A stretch of 10,225 nucleotides of DNA from Opitutaceae bacterium (lineage in GTDB: Bacteria; Verrucomicrobiota; Verrucomicrobiia; Opitutales; Opitutaceae). How positions within the stretch are numbered: position 1 is the stretch's first letter; each line of letters begins with the position of its first letter. The notes beneath the pieces were generated by a model. The model did not search any database and was not told the origin of the DNA. It was given only the letters and a program-made list of their open reading frames with translations. Shown piece after piece: positions 1 through 5,909 of this stretch. The stretch spans positions 1 through 10,225 of the forward strand of contig JAIRTK010000045.1 of NCBI GenBank assembly GCA_031254955.1, written 5' to 3'. The position numbers and the translations under genes were made by a program.

Positions 1-1007
1 AGGTTCAAGGCAATGCGATTGATGACGGAGAAATTCTGTGCTGCAAAACCTGCTCTTTTTCGACTTTGATCTTCTCCGAAAGAAACGTCCAGCGTCCAGT
101 GTAAACGGTTTTCAATCCCCCAATGGGATCGTATGTATTTGGATGCATCTTCCGCACTCACCTTTAGGCTGCTGATATATAGCCGCGTGTGTTCCTCGTA
201 TTTATCGCTGGCTTTATCATACCTTTCCGTCTCCACTTTTATTATGCTATTTATCATGACCCGCCGCCCAAGTTGCTTCGCAATCGGCAGATCATCAAAC
301 ACAAAACATCGCCGCTTTTCTATCCTTCCATGCCTGTCCTCGATTTGTTCCGATTGACTGGATGGAATGCTTATTCCCGTTATGGCCTTTGCTTCTCTCT
401 CAAGGCATTCTTGATTGCTTTTCACCGTTAAAATATAATCGGCCCCCTTGTCAGTAATCTTCTCTACTATTTCCGTCTGGCACCCCATCGCATCTATCGT
501 AACAATGCAATCATTCAACATCAATACATCCAAAAGCTTGGGAATCGCTGTTATCTCATTGGATTTGTCATCCACTTTCACCTGCCCAAGTACTAAATTG
601 TTTGCATTGGCCCATGCGCTCACCCTATGGACAAGTATCTTGCCCTTTCGGTTCTTCGTGCCTCGAAGTGTCTTACCATCTATGCTTACCACTTCTCCTT
701 TGGTTAATTTTGCCACTTCCTTCACCCATTCTAAAAAATAGCTCTCAAGAGCCTTCGGATCCAAGGCTCTGAAAAACCGATTGAAGATGTCATGGGATGG
801 GATGTCGTTGGATAAGTCCAAAAACGTTTCCAGCCATGACTTCTTGGTTATGCCATAGTTTTCAATGTCTTCCCATGTTTGATCCCCGCAAATAATAGCC
901 ATGATACTAATCAATGCTATGTTCTCCATGGGATGTAATTTTGTCCGCTCAACCCGTGGGTCTTTCAACTTTAATAAATAGTTAATAGGGGAATTTATAG
1001 AATCCAT
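1..1007 (-). CDS. ISAs1-family DDE transposase, 3' end beyond the window
   Basis: This enzyme would catalyse cut-and-paste movement of the surrounding element. The minus-strand frame from ATG 1007 is open for 335 codons to the window edge with no stop or frameshift. An in-frame TGA directly precedes the ATG, so translation cannot start further upstream. The N-terminal third resembles the ISAs1-associated domain (DPRVERTKLHPMENI at residues 16-30, then GDQTWEDIENYG). The catalytic core shows the expected acidic triad: D110 in VSIDGKTLRG, D172 in VTIDAMGCQ, and E299 in SHWGIENRLHWTLDVSF. Family members are usually about 370-380 residues, so only a few dozen C-terminal residues should be missing. 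I see no inactivating lesion in the visible part, so the copy may be functional. Confidence 0.93.
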   Translation of the reverse strand, partial: MDSINSPINYLLKLKDPRVERTKLHPMENIALISIMAIICGDQTWEDIENYGITKKSWLETFLDLSNDIPSHDIFNRFFRALDPKALESYFLEWVKEVAKLTKGEVVSIDGKTLRGTKNRKGKILVHRVSAWANANNLVLGQVKVDDKSNEITAIPKLLDVLMLNDCIVTIDAMGCQTEIVEKITDKGADYILTVKSNQECLEREAKAITGISIPSSQSEQIEDRHGRIEKRRCFVFDDLPIAKQLGRRVMINSIIKVETERYDKASDKYEEHTRLYISSLKVSAEDASKYIRSHWGIENRLHWTLDVSFGEDQSRKRAGFAAQNFSVINRIALN

Positions 1008-1083
1008 TCAGGAAAACGATGTTCAGATGTCTTTCAATAAGTTATAAGCAGAATCCAAAGAAAAATTAGATGCGTTTGCCCTG
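1..1083 (-). mobile_element. ISAs1-family insertion sequence, partial (one end plus most of the transposase)
   Basis: The element is recognised by its ISAs1-type transposase and by a likely terminal inverted repeat just upstream of that gene. Read on the minus strand from 1083 the end is CAGGGCAAACGCATCTAA (1066-1083); a terminus starting CAGGG is what I expect for this family. The end lies 76 bp upstream of the transposase ATG. The other end, and so the target-site duplication, is outside the window; the flanking candidate duplication would start at 1084 (GGATTCCT...). The element is visibly more AT-rich than the catabolic genes, which fits recent acquisition. Since only one end is visible, the exact boundary is a prediction. 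Confidence 0.75.
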
Positions 1084-1167
1084 GGATTCCTCGCTGCGCT
1101 CGTCACCCACGGCTAAATGCTGCCGCTCCTCTGGGGCTTTGCATGCAATCCGTTGCAACACCCGTAG

Positions 1168-1188
1168 GGCCTGACCTTGTGTCAGGCC
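1168..1188. repeat. Perfect 8-bp inverted repeat (REP-like hairpin)
   Basis: The arms GGCCTGAC (1168-1175) and GTCAGGCC (1181-1188) are exact reverse complements around a 5-nt CTTGT loop. Neither strand has a T-run after the stem, so an intrinsic terminator is unlikely. A dispersed palindromic intergenic repeat is the best guess, but a single window cannot show copy number. Confidence 0.55.
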
Positions 1189-1269
1189 GTGTCTGCCGCC
1201 CCTCCAGAGTTCCCCCTCCCACACACCACCCCACACCCACACTCCACCACACACACGCCGCTGCTTCTA

Positions 1270-1311
1270 CTCACGACTTACGACTCACTACTCGCTACTC
1301 ACTGCTCACTA
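1270..1311. repeat. Heptanucleotide tandem array, six units of consensus CTCACTA
   Basis: Six adjacent 7-bp units fill 42 bp, each starting CT and matching CTCACTA with up to two or three differences. The last unit, at 1305-1311, is a perfect copy and the next (CTTGTTT) breaks the pattern. This resembles the short heptamer repeats found in intergenic DNA of several bacterial groups. No coding function is suggested. Confidence 0.75.
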
Positions 1312-1318
1312 CTTGTTT

Positions 1319-1335
1319 CCGCCGCTCCACGGCGG
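1319..1335. repeat. Small GC hairpin
   Basis: CCGCCG (1319-1324) and CGGCGG (1330-1335) form a 6-bp stem with a 5-nt loop. Read leftward, the direction of the regulator transcript, the stem is followed by AAACAAGT rather than a U-run. It is therefore at best a weak or factor-dependent stop signal for that gene. Confidence 0.35.
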
Positions 1336-1412
1336 CGTGTTGCGAAATCCATTCAAAGGAGCGCGTAACCTCAGTTATAATCAGTCGCTGCGCAAAGCAA
1401 ACACGCGGACGC

Positions 1413-1496
1413 CATCGCCCGCGCACCGGCCCCCGCGCACCGCTCCCGCACGCGCATCGCCCCCGCACCGGCCCCCGCGCACCGGCCCGCGCGCGC
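1413..1496. repeat. 42-bp GC-rich tandem duplication, two copies
   Basis: Units 1413-1454 and 1455-1496 both start CATCGCCC. Their first 30 bases match with one mismatch; a 21-bp block (1422-1442 and 1464-1484) is identical. The last 12 bases of each unit have diverged. The array lies 18 bp past the regulator stop codon and ends beside the palindrome CACCGGTG (1506-1513). It probably arose by slippage or local duplication. Confidence 0.7.
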
Positions 1497-1514
1497 CGGC
1501 AGCCGCACCGGTGT

Positions 1515-2279
1515 TCAGACGAGCACCACGTTTACGCCGTGTTTTTTTATCATCTCGAACCAAGGGCGGTTTTCGGCGTGGTCGCTTGTCACCAGAACGT
1601 CCACCTGCTCCCAGGGCGCCATCCGCGTCAGGCCGAATTTTCGGAATTTGCTGTGGTCGGCGATCATGACGCGGAGGGCGGCGTTGCGAATCATCAGGCG
1701 GGCGGTCGCCACCTGTGTGTCCGTGGTGTCGAGCACGCCTTCCTCGTCCATGCCGCGCGAGGAGAAAAAGGCCGCGTCGGCGCGATATTCCCGCAAGGCG
1801 GCCTCGGCCCGCGGGCCGACGAGCGCGTCCGACTTCAAATCGAGCGTGCCGCCCGGCAGAATGACATCCGGCCCGCCGCCGGAGGGGAATCGCTGCATCA
1901 GCACCCCGCAGACGTTGATCGAGCCGGTGATGATGGTGCCGCTTCTTATGTGATGCGCCAGTCCCAGCGTGGTCGAGCCGCCGTGAATGAACACCGCGCC
2001 GCCTTTCGGGACAAACTCCATCGCGCGCGCGGCCAGGCGCGTCTTCTCGTTCTCAAGCCAGCGTCCCCGCATGACGAAGGGGAGGGCGTCGCTTCCGCCT
2101 TGCGGCAGGCGGTTGAGGCCGCCGTGAATCCGTCTCGCCAGATTGCTTTTCGCCAGCCTGACAAACGCGCGCCGGATCGTCGCCGCGCTGGAGCCAAAAT
2201 GGTTCATCGCCTGCTCGGTCGAGAGAAATTCATGGGTTTCCAGATACTTCAATATCTCTTCTTCGCGTCGTTTCCTCAT
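1515..2279 (-). CDS. DeoR-family (GlpR-type) transcriptional regulator
   Basis: This is a cytoplasmic DNA-binding regulator; most relatives repress sugar or sugar-phosphate genes and are released by a phosphorylated metabolite. The 254-residue protein has the usual family length. Residues 3-55 form the DeoR winged helix, with RREEEILKYLE, the recognition segment SAATIRRAFVRL and the family signature RRIHGGL (49-55). The family's usual Asp after TIRR is Ala38 here. Residues about 77-240 match the DeoRC sensor domain, with the effector loop IHGGSTTLGLAHHI (98-111), GPRAEAALREYRADAAFFSSRGMD (read in two blocks, 155-178) and IADHSKFRKFGL. ATG 2279 is preferred over a TTG at 2357, because the TTG would add 26 residues unlike any family N-terminus. 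It is divergent from the glycerophosphate genes, which suggests control of them and of itself; glycerol 3-phosphate or a related compound is the inferred effector. Confidence 0.9.
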   Translation of the reverse strand: MRKRREEEILKYLETHEFLSTEQAMNHFGSSAATIRRAFVRLAKSNLARRIHGGLNRLPQGGSDALPFVMRGRWLENEKTRLAARAMEFVPKGGAVFIHGGSTTLGLAHHIRSGTIITGSINVCGVLMQRFPSGGGPDVILPGGTLDLKSDALVGPRAEAALREYRADAAFFSSRGMDEEGVLDTTDTQVATARLMIRNAALRVMIADHSKFRKFGLTRMAPWEQVDVLVTSDHAENRPWFEMIKKHGVNVVLV

Positions 2280-2545
2280 GGCTTGGGGGGAGGTTTTGCA
2301 GGGATTTTCGAGGGTGGGAAAAGCAATCAAAAAACAGCCAGAAACATGAGCGAGCAATCATTTTATTTGAAAAAAACGGATTCCGCCGGGCGAAAGCGAC
2401 CTGAAATTGCTTGAGCGGTCACTTCTTGCGTGAAGAGATTAATCATCCGGCAACGGACGCGGCTTCGGAACCCTCCCGCTCACGACCGCGCCGTCCGGCC
2501 ATAATCCCAACAGCCAACAAACCAGTGCGCCCAGAAAGGTTACTC
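2280..2545. promoter_or_regulatory. Divergent control region with repeated AGCAATCA boxes (candidate operator)
   Basis: This 266-bp spacer separates the regulator from the first catabolic gene, so it should hold both promoters and the regulator's binding sites. AGCAATCA occurs at 2322-2329 and again at 2353-2360, 31 bp apart or about three helical turns. A related inverted copy, AATTGCTT, lies at 2405-2412. An 8-bp palindrome GATTAATC is at 2437-2444, in the most AT-rich part near the plus-strand gene. I find no convincing -35/-10 pair. Assigning the boxes to the DeoR protein is inference from position and repetition. Confidence 0.4.
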
Positions 2546-4567
2546 ATGATGAAAATACATCCCCTCCACCCCTCCGTGCTCATCGCCCTGCTTGCGTTCG
2601 CGGTTCTCGCCGCCGCCGCCGCGCGCGGCGGCGGCGTGAAGGAATATGATTTCCCCGGCAGATATGAAAAGAAAAGCGCGCAGGGATTCGCCGTTTACCG
2701 GGATTTTGCCTTCCTGTGCAACGACACGGGCCACTGCCGGATTTATAATCTGAAAACCTCGCAAAAAATCGCCGGGTTCGCGCTCGCCAGCGCCGCAAAG
2801 ACCAACCACGCCAATTGCGCCTCCTTCGGCGTGGAATTTCCCAAGGGCAACAAAACATTCCCCGCCTTCTACGTCTCGGAGTGCCGGTCGCCCTTTCGCT
2901 GTTTTGTGGAAAGCATTGACGAAACCGGCTCGCGCCTGGTCCAGACCTTGCAACTCAAGACCGGCGGCCCCGATGAGCGCGTCTTCGACTGGGTCGTGGA
3001 TCGCGGGCAAAAATGCCTTTACGCCCTCGCCTTGATCAAGGGCACGAAAGACACGCCCCAAAACATTATAATCACCCGGCTCCCGCTGCCGCCCCTGAAT
3101 AAAGCCGAGGTGAATTTTGAAAAGAACGACATCCTCGATCAATTTACGGTGTCCTTTCCCAATCTCACCCAGGGCGCGACCGTGCGCGACGGCTTTTTAT
3201 ACATGCCCGTCGGCCTGCACGACATCGCCAAGGGCACGAAGGAGTGGAGAAGCCGCGAGATTATTGTCATTGATTTGAAAACCAAAAAAATCCAGCGACG
3301 TATCGACCTCAACGCCAGCGTCCCCGAGGAGCCGGAGGACGCCGATTTTCATGGCGACACCCTGCTTTTATACTGCGGACAAAAAGGCGGTTTGTATAAA
3401 ATCAACACCGAATCCGCCGCCGCCGCGCGCGACCTCCGCGACCTCGCCCGCGAGCAATTCCAGTTCGCCGCCCTCCAATACGACAGCCTCCTCGCCGCCA
3501 TGCGCCGCGAAAATCCCGACCGCGAGCCGCACTCCGTGCGCGATGGCAAACTCCGCACCGTGAAGCCCACCGGCTGGACCTCCGGCTTCTTCCCCGGCTC
3601 CCTCTGGCTCATTTACGAGCAAACCAAGGACCCGCGCTTCCGCGCCGCCGCCGAAGACTACACCCGCCGCCTCGAACCCATCCAAAACTTCACCGGCAAC
3701 CATGATGTCGGCTTCATGCTCGGATGCAGCTACGGCGAAGGCTGGCGCGTCACCCGCGACCCCGCCTACCGCGCCGTGCTCATCCAAGGCGCCCGCAGCC
3801 TCGCCACGCGCTTCTCGCCCAAGGTCGGACTCATCCGCTCCTGGAACAACCCCAAATGGAAATACCCCGTCATCGTTGACAACATGATGAACCTCGGCCT
3901 GCTCTGGTTCGCCGGTGCCGAGACCGGCGAAAAAACCTTCCACGATATCGTCACAAACCACGCCGACAAAACCCTCGCCAACCACTTCCGCGCCGATTCC
4001 AGCAGCTTCCACCTCGTCGAATACAACCCCGACACCGGCGCCGTGCAAAAACGCCAGACCGTGCAAGGCCACGCCGACGACTCCGCCTGGTCGCGCGGTC
4101 AGGCGTGGGGTCTCGCCGGCTACGCCGCCGCCGCCCGTTACGCCGGCAACCCCGCCTACCGCGCCCAAGCCGAAAAGATCGCCCGTTTTATCATCAACCA
4201 CCCCCGGATGCCCGCCGACGGCATTCCCTACTGGGACTACGACGCGCCCGGCATCCCGGAGAGCGCGCCCCGCGACGCCTCCGCCGCCGCCGTCACCGCG
4301 CTCGGCCTCCTCGACCTCGCGCAACAACTCGGCCCGGAGCAAGGCGCGCCCTGCCGTGCGTTCGCCGAAAAACAACTCCGCTCCCTCGCCACCCCCGCCT
4401 ACCGCGCCCGCCTCGGCGAAAACGGCCACTTCCTCCTCATGCACTCCGTCACCAGTCTCCCCGGCAACAGCGAAATCGATGTCCCCCTCGTGTATGCCGA
4501 TTATTATTTCCTCAAAGCCCTCTCCGTCGTCCTCGGCGGCGGGTTCTCCGAGACCGGCGTGCCATGA
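2546..4567 (+). CDS. Exported beta-propeller-like / GH88 unsaturated glucuronyl hydrolase fusion
   Basis: GH88 enzymes hydrolyse unsaturated uronic acid from oligosaccharides left by polysaccharide lyases. The 673-residue protein starts with a Sec-type signal peptide (HPSVLIALLAFAVLAAAAA, residues 8-26). ATG 2546 or 2549 follows AGAAAGG at 2533-2539; the upstream in-frame extension to 2411 lacks family features. Residues about 30-285 look like beta-propeller blades (VYRDFAFLCNDTGHCRIYNLKT; DGFLYMPVG; EIIVIDLKTKKIQRRIDL) and match no family I can name. Residues about 295-673 are GH88: NHDVGFM carries the general-acid position (D387) and VDNMMNL the second Asp (D445), 58 residues apart against 61 in Bacillus UGL (D88/D149). 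QGHADDSAWSRGQAWGLAGYA (H509) completes the active-site signature, read from 507 on. Family GH88 proteins are usually 370-400 residues, so the N-terminal half is extra. Codon use shifts near 3410 toward C-ending codons, suggesting a fused origin. The substrate is uncertain. Confidence 0.88.
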   Translation: MMKIHPLHPSVLIALLAFAVLAAAAARGGGVKEYDFPGRYEKKSAQGFAVYRDFAFLCNDTGHCRIYNLKTSQKIAGFALASAAKTNHANCASFGVEFPKGNKTFPAFYVSECRSPFRCFVESIDETGSRLVQTLQLKTGGPDERVFDWVVDRGQKCLYALALIKGTKDTPQNIIITRLPLPPLNKAEVNFEKNDILDQFTVSFPNLTQGATVRDGFLYMPVGLHDIAKGTKEWRSREIIVIDLKTKKIQRRIDLNASVPEEPEDADFHGDTLLLYCGQKGGLYKINTESAAAARDLRDLAREQFQFAALQYDSLLAAMRRENPDREPHSVRDGKLRTVKPTGWTSGFFPGSLWLIYEQTKDPRFRAAAEDYTRRLEPIQNFTGNHDVGFMLGCSYGEGWRVTRDPAYRAVLIQGARSLATRFSPKVGLIRSWNNPKWKYPVIVDNMMNLGLLWFAGAETGEKTFHDIVTNHADKTLANHFRADSSSFHLVEYNPDTGAVQKRQTVQGHADDSAWSRGQAWGLAGYAAAARYAGNPAYRAQAEKIARFIINHPRMPADGIPYWDYDAPGIPESAPRDASAAAVTALGLLDLAQQLGPEQGAPCRAFAEKQLRSLATPAYRARLGENGHFLLMHSVTSLPGNSEIDVPLVYADYYFLKALSVVLGGGFSETGVP

Positions 4568-4653
4568 GTGAAGCGTGCCATGCGTAAAAACAGGATGACA
4601 GGAAACGTTTATCAAAAAAACCGCGATGCCCCCTGAGAAAAGATGATTTGTAT

Positions 4654-5574
4654 ATGAAATTCCCTGACCTGAAACCAAGCCCCGCGTCCTTCGCGCTGGC
4701 CGCGGCCATCCTGCTCGCCGGCATCCCCGCCGCCGCCGCCGCGCCGCGCCTGCACACGGTCAATATCCAAAGCCTGGCCGACTTGCAGGAATATTTTCAT
4801 TACTCGCCGGACAAGGACATCATCATCAGCGGGCACCGCGGCGGCATGATGGCGGGCTATCCCGAAAACTGCATCGCGTCGTGCGAAAAGACGCTCTCGC
4901 TCATGCCGTCGTTCTTCGAGATCGACCCGCGCCTGACCAAGGACGGCGTGCTCGTGCTCATGCACGACGCCACGCTCAACCGCACCACCACCGGCAAGGG
5001 CAAGGTTTCCGATTACACCTGCGCGGAGCTGCAGCAGTTTTACCTGAAGGACCGGCAGAAAAACGTGACGCCCTACAAAATCCCCACGCTCGACGAGGTG
5101 CTGGAGTGGGGCGCGGGCAAAACCGTGTTCAATTTCGACAACAAGGGCGTGCCCTGGCAGGTTTATTCCGACAACCTGAAGGGAAAGTGGGCGAAATATC
5201 ATAATATCATCCTCTCCGTTCGCTCGCTGGAGGAATGCCTGTTTTATTATCAGCGCAACGACAAGGTCATGTTTTGCTGCGAAATCGGCGACAGGGCGCA
5301 ATACGAGGCCTATCGCGACTCCGGCATTCCGTGGAACCGCATCATGGCCTATGTCCGATACACCATGGACCCGGAGCAGCAGGCGGTACATGACCTGCTG
5401 CGCGCCCACGGCGTCATGTGCATGATCGCCGTGGCCCCCACCGCCGACAAGGTCAAGCCGGACGCGGCCCGCCTCGAAGCCTATAAAAAAGAGCTTTCCC
5501 GCAACCCCGACATCATCGAGACGGACTATCCCGCCGACTTCGCCGGACTTTCCAGAAAACGCGCGCGAAAATAA
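4654..5574 (+). CDS. Exported glycerophosphodiester phosphodiesterase family protein (GDPD 1)
   Basis: GDPD enzymes cleave glycerophosphodiesters to an alcohol plus glycerol phosphate, using a metal in a TIM barrel. ATG 4654 is chosen because a purine-rich GAGAAAAG lies at 4635-4642 and a Sec signal peptide follows at once (hydrophobic FALAAAILLAG, then PAAAAAP). A TTG at 4648 is a weaker alternative. Of 306 residues, the active-site motifs are complete: GHRGG (H61, R62), YPENC (E71, N72), FEIDPRLTKDG (E89, D91) and LMHDATLNRTTTG (H104, D105). Also typical are PTLDEVLEW and the closing IIETDYPADF. The usual mid-barrel acidic/Lys pair appears as FNFDNKG. The gene lies 86 bp after the GH88 fusion and is probably cotranscribed with it. 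Its periplasmic or surface location means products must be imported; no transporter is visible. Confidence 0.9.
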   Translation: MKFPDLKPSPASFALAAAILLAGIPAAAAAPRLHTVNIQSLADLQEYFHYSPDKDIIISGHRGGMMAGYPENCIASCEKTLSLMPSFFEIDPRLTKDGVLVLMHDATLNRTTTGKGKVSDYTCAELQQFYLKDRQKNVTPYKIPTLDEVLEWGAGKTVFNFDNKGVPWQVYSDNLKGKWAKYHNIILSVRSLEECLFYYQRNDKVMFCCEIGDRAQYEAYRDSGIPWNRIMAYVRYTMDPEQQAVHDLLRAHGVMCMIAVAPTADKVKPDAARLEAYKKELSRNPDIIETDYPADFAGLSRKRARK

Positions 5575-5662
5575 TATGAATCACCACGGATTTCACGGAT
5601 GCCCCCGGATAAAACCAACGGCCTTCCCCATCGTTCTCTTATCCGCGATAATCCATGGTTAA

Positions 5663-5682
5663 CTAAAAAATCATTATTTTAG
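5663..5682. promoter_or_regulatory. AT-rich imperfect palindrome, possible operator
   Basis: CTAAAA (5663-5668) and TTTTAG (5677-5682) are reverse complements around an 8-nt centre. The stem is too AT-rich to be a terminator. The location between the two halves of the gene run would suit a regulatory site for the GpsA-like gene. No known binding consensus was recognised. Confidence 0.25.
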
Positions 5683-5725
5683 ACAAAATGAACAAAATAA
5701 AAAAGAACGAGTAAAATCCCCCCTC

Positions 5726-5752
5726 ATTCCGTCCAATCCGTCCATTCAGTCC
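5726..5752. repeat. 9-bp tandem repeat, three units (consensus ATTCCGTCC / AATCCGTCC)
   Basis: The units at 5726-5734, 5735-5743 and 5744-5752 read ATTCCGTCC, AATCCGTCC and ATTCAGTCC. They share the period of the array that follows 22 bp later, so both may come from one repeat family or one slippage-prone element. Confidence 0.6.
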
Positions 5753-5774
5753 AAAACAAGCACCACTAAAACTG

Positions 5775-5811
5775 TCCACAGATTCCACAGATTCCACAGA
5801 TTTGCACAGAT
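5775..5811. repeat. 9-bp tandem repeat, three perfect TCCACAGAT units and one degenerate unit
   Basis: TCCACAGAT is repeated exactly at 5775-5783, 5784-5792 and 5793-5801, followed by the variant TTGCACAGAT (5802-5811). On the other strand this reads as ATCTGTGGA repeats. The unit is far too short, and has no spacers, for a CRISPR array. Confidence 0.8.
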
Positions 5812-5909
5812 CAAAAACAAATCATTAAAAAACCCCGCGCAAATCCGTGTAATTCACAATCAGTAAAAACAAACCCGCCGTCAAAAACAGCGACAAACCC
5901 TGAGCATAC

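Larger units (their letters stand above)
1084..1514. other. Gene-free, repeat-rich spacer between the insertion sequence and the DeoR regulator
   Basis: I find no credible gene in this 431-bp stretch. Open frames crossing it are low in complexity or lie antisense to the regulator. It contains, in order: a segment starting GGATTCCTCGCTGCGCTCG; a hairpin at 1168-1188; a CA/CCA-rich run at about 1210-1257; a heptamer array at 1270-1311; a 6-bp-stem hairpin at 1319-1335; a TATAAT hexamer at 1376-1381; and a GC-rich 42-bp tandem duplication at 1413-1496. The patchwork suggests DNA that accumulates mobile or slippage-prone repeats, and the insertion sequence sits at its edge. Confidence 0.7.
5575..5909. 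other. 335-bp AT-rich spacer made of short tandem and inverted repeats; possible second promoter region
   Basis: No gene is supported here. The left part repeats GGAT-type words (CCACGGATTTCACGGAT at 5584-5600; CGGATAA at 5606-5612 facing TTATCCG at 5639-5645). A small palindrome CTAAAA...TTTTAG spans 5663-5682 in an AT-rich patch. Two 9-bp tandem arrays follow (5726-5752 and 5775-5811), then ATCCGTG-like words near 5842. Such CACGGAT/CACAGAT repeats look like dispersed intergenic elements. The AT-rich stretch 5660-5715 could hold a promoter for the downstream genes, but I see no clear -35/-10 pair. Confidence 0.55.

Noticed and set aside
448..741. Plus-strand open frames within the insertion sequence (also near 133-431).
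   Set aside because: They are antisense to an uninterrupted transposase frame with the full DDE triad.
1168..1188. Rho-independent terminator for the regulator or transposase.
   Set aside because: The 8-bp stem is good but neither strand has a following T-run, and it is more than 300 bp beyond the regulator stop.
2279..2357. Longer regulator start at TTG 2357.
   Set aside because: It adds 26 residues with no DeoR-family similarity, whereas ATG 2279 gives the expected 254-residue protein starting right at the helix-turn-helix domain.
1143..2414. A 423-codon plus-strand open frame covering the repeat spacer and the regulator.
   Set aside because: Its left part is low-complexity repeat translation and its right part is antisense to the clear DeoR-family gene; it resembles no family.
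2411..2545. Longer start for the GH88 fusion at 2411.
   Set aside because: It would place 45 polar residues ahead of a clear signal peptide; the ribosome site AGAAAGG at 2533-2539 points to 2546 or 2549.
3368..4678. A 436-codon minus-strand open frame opposite the GH88 half of the fusion.
   Set aside because: It is a Gly/Val/Ala/Glu-rich shadow produced by C-ending codons of the real gene on the other strand.
5775..5811. Possible CRISPR array or replication-type iterons from the 9-bp repeats.
   Set aside because: The units are contiguous without spacers and too short for CRISPR. No replication initiator gene is present, and the sequence looks like a dispersed intergenic repeat.
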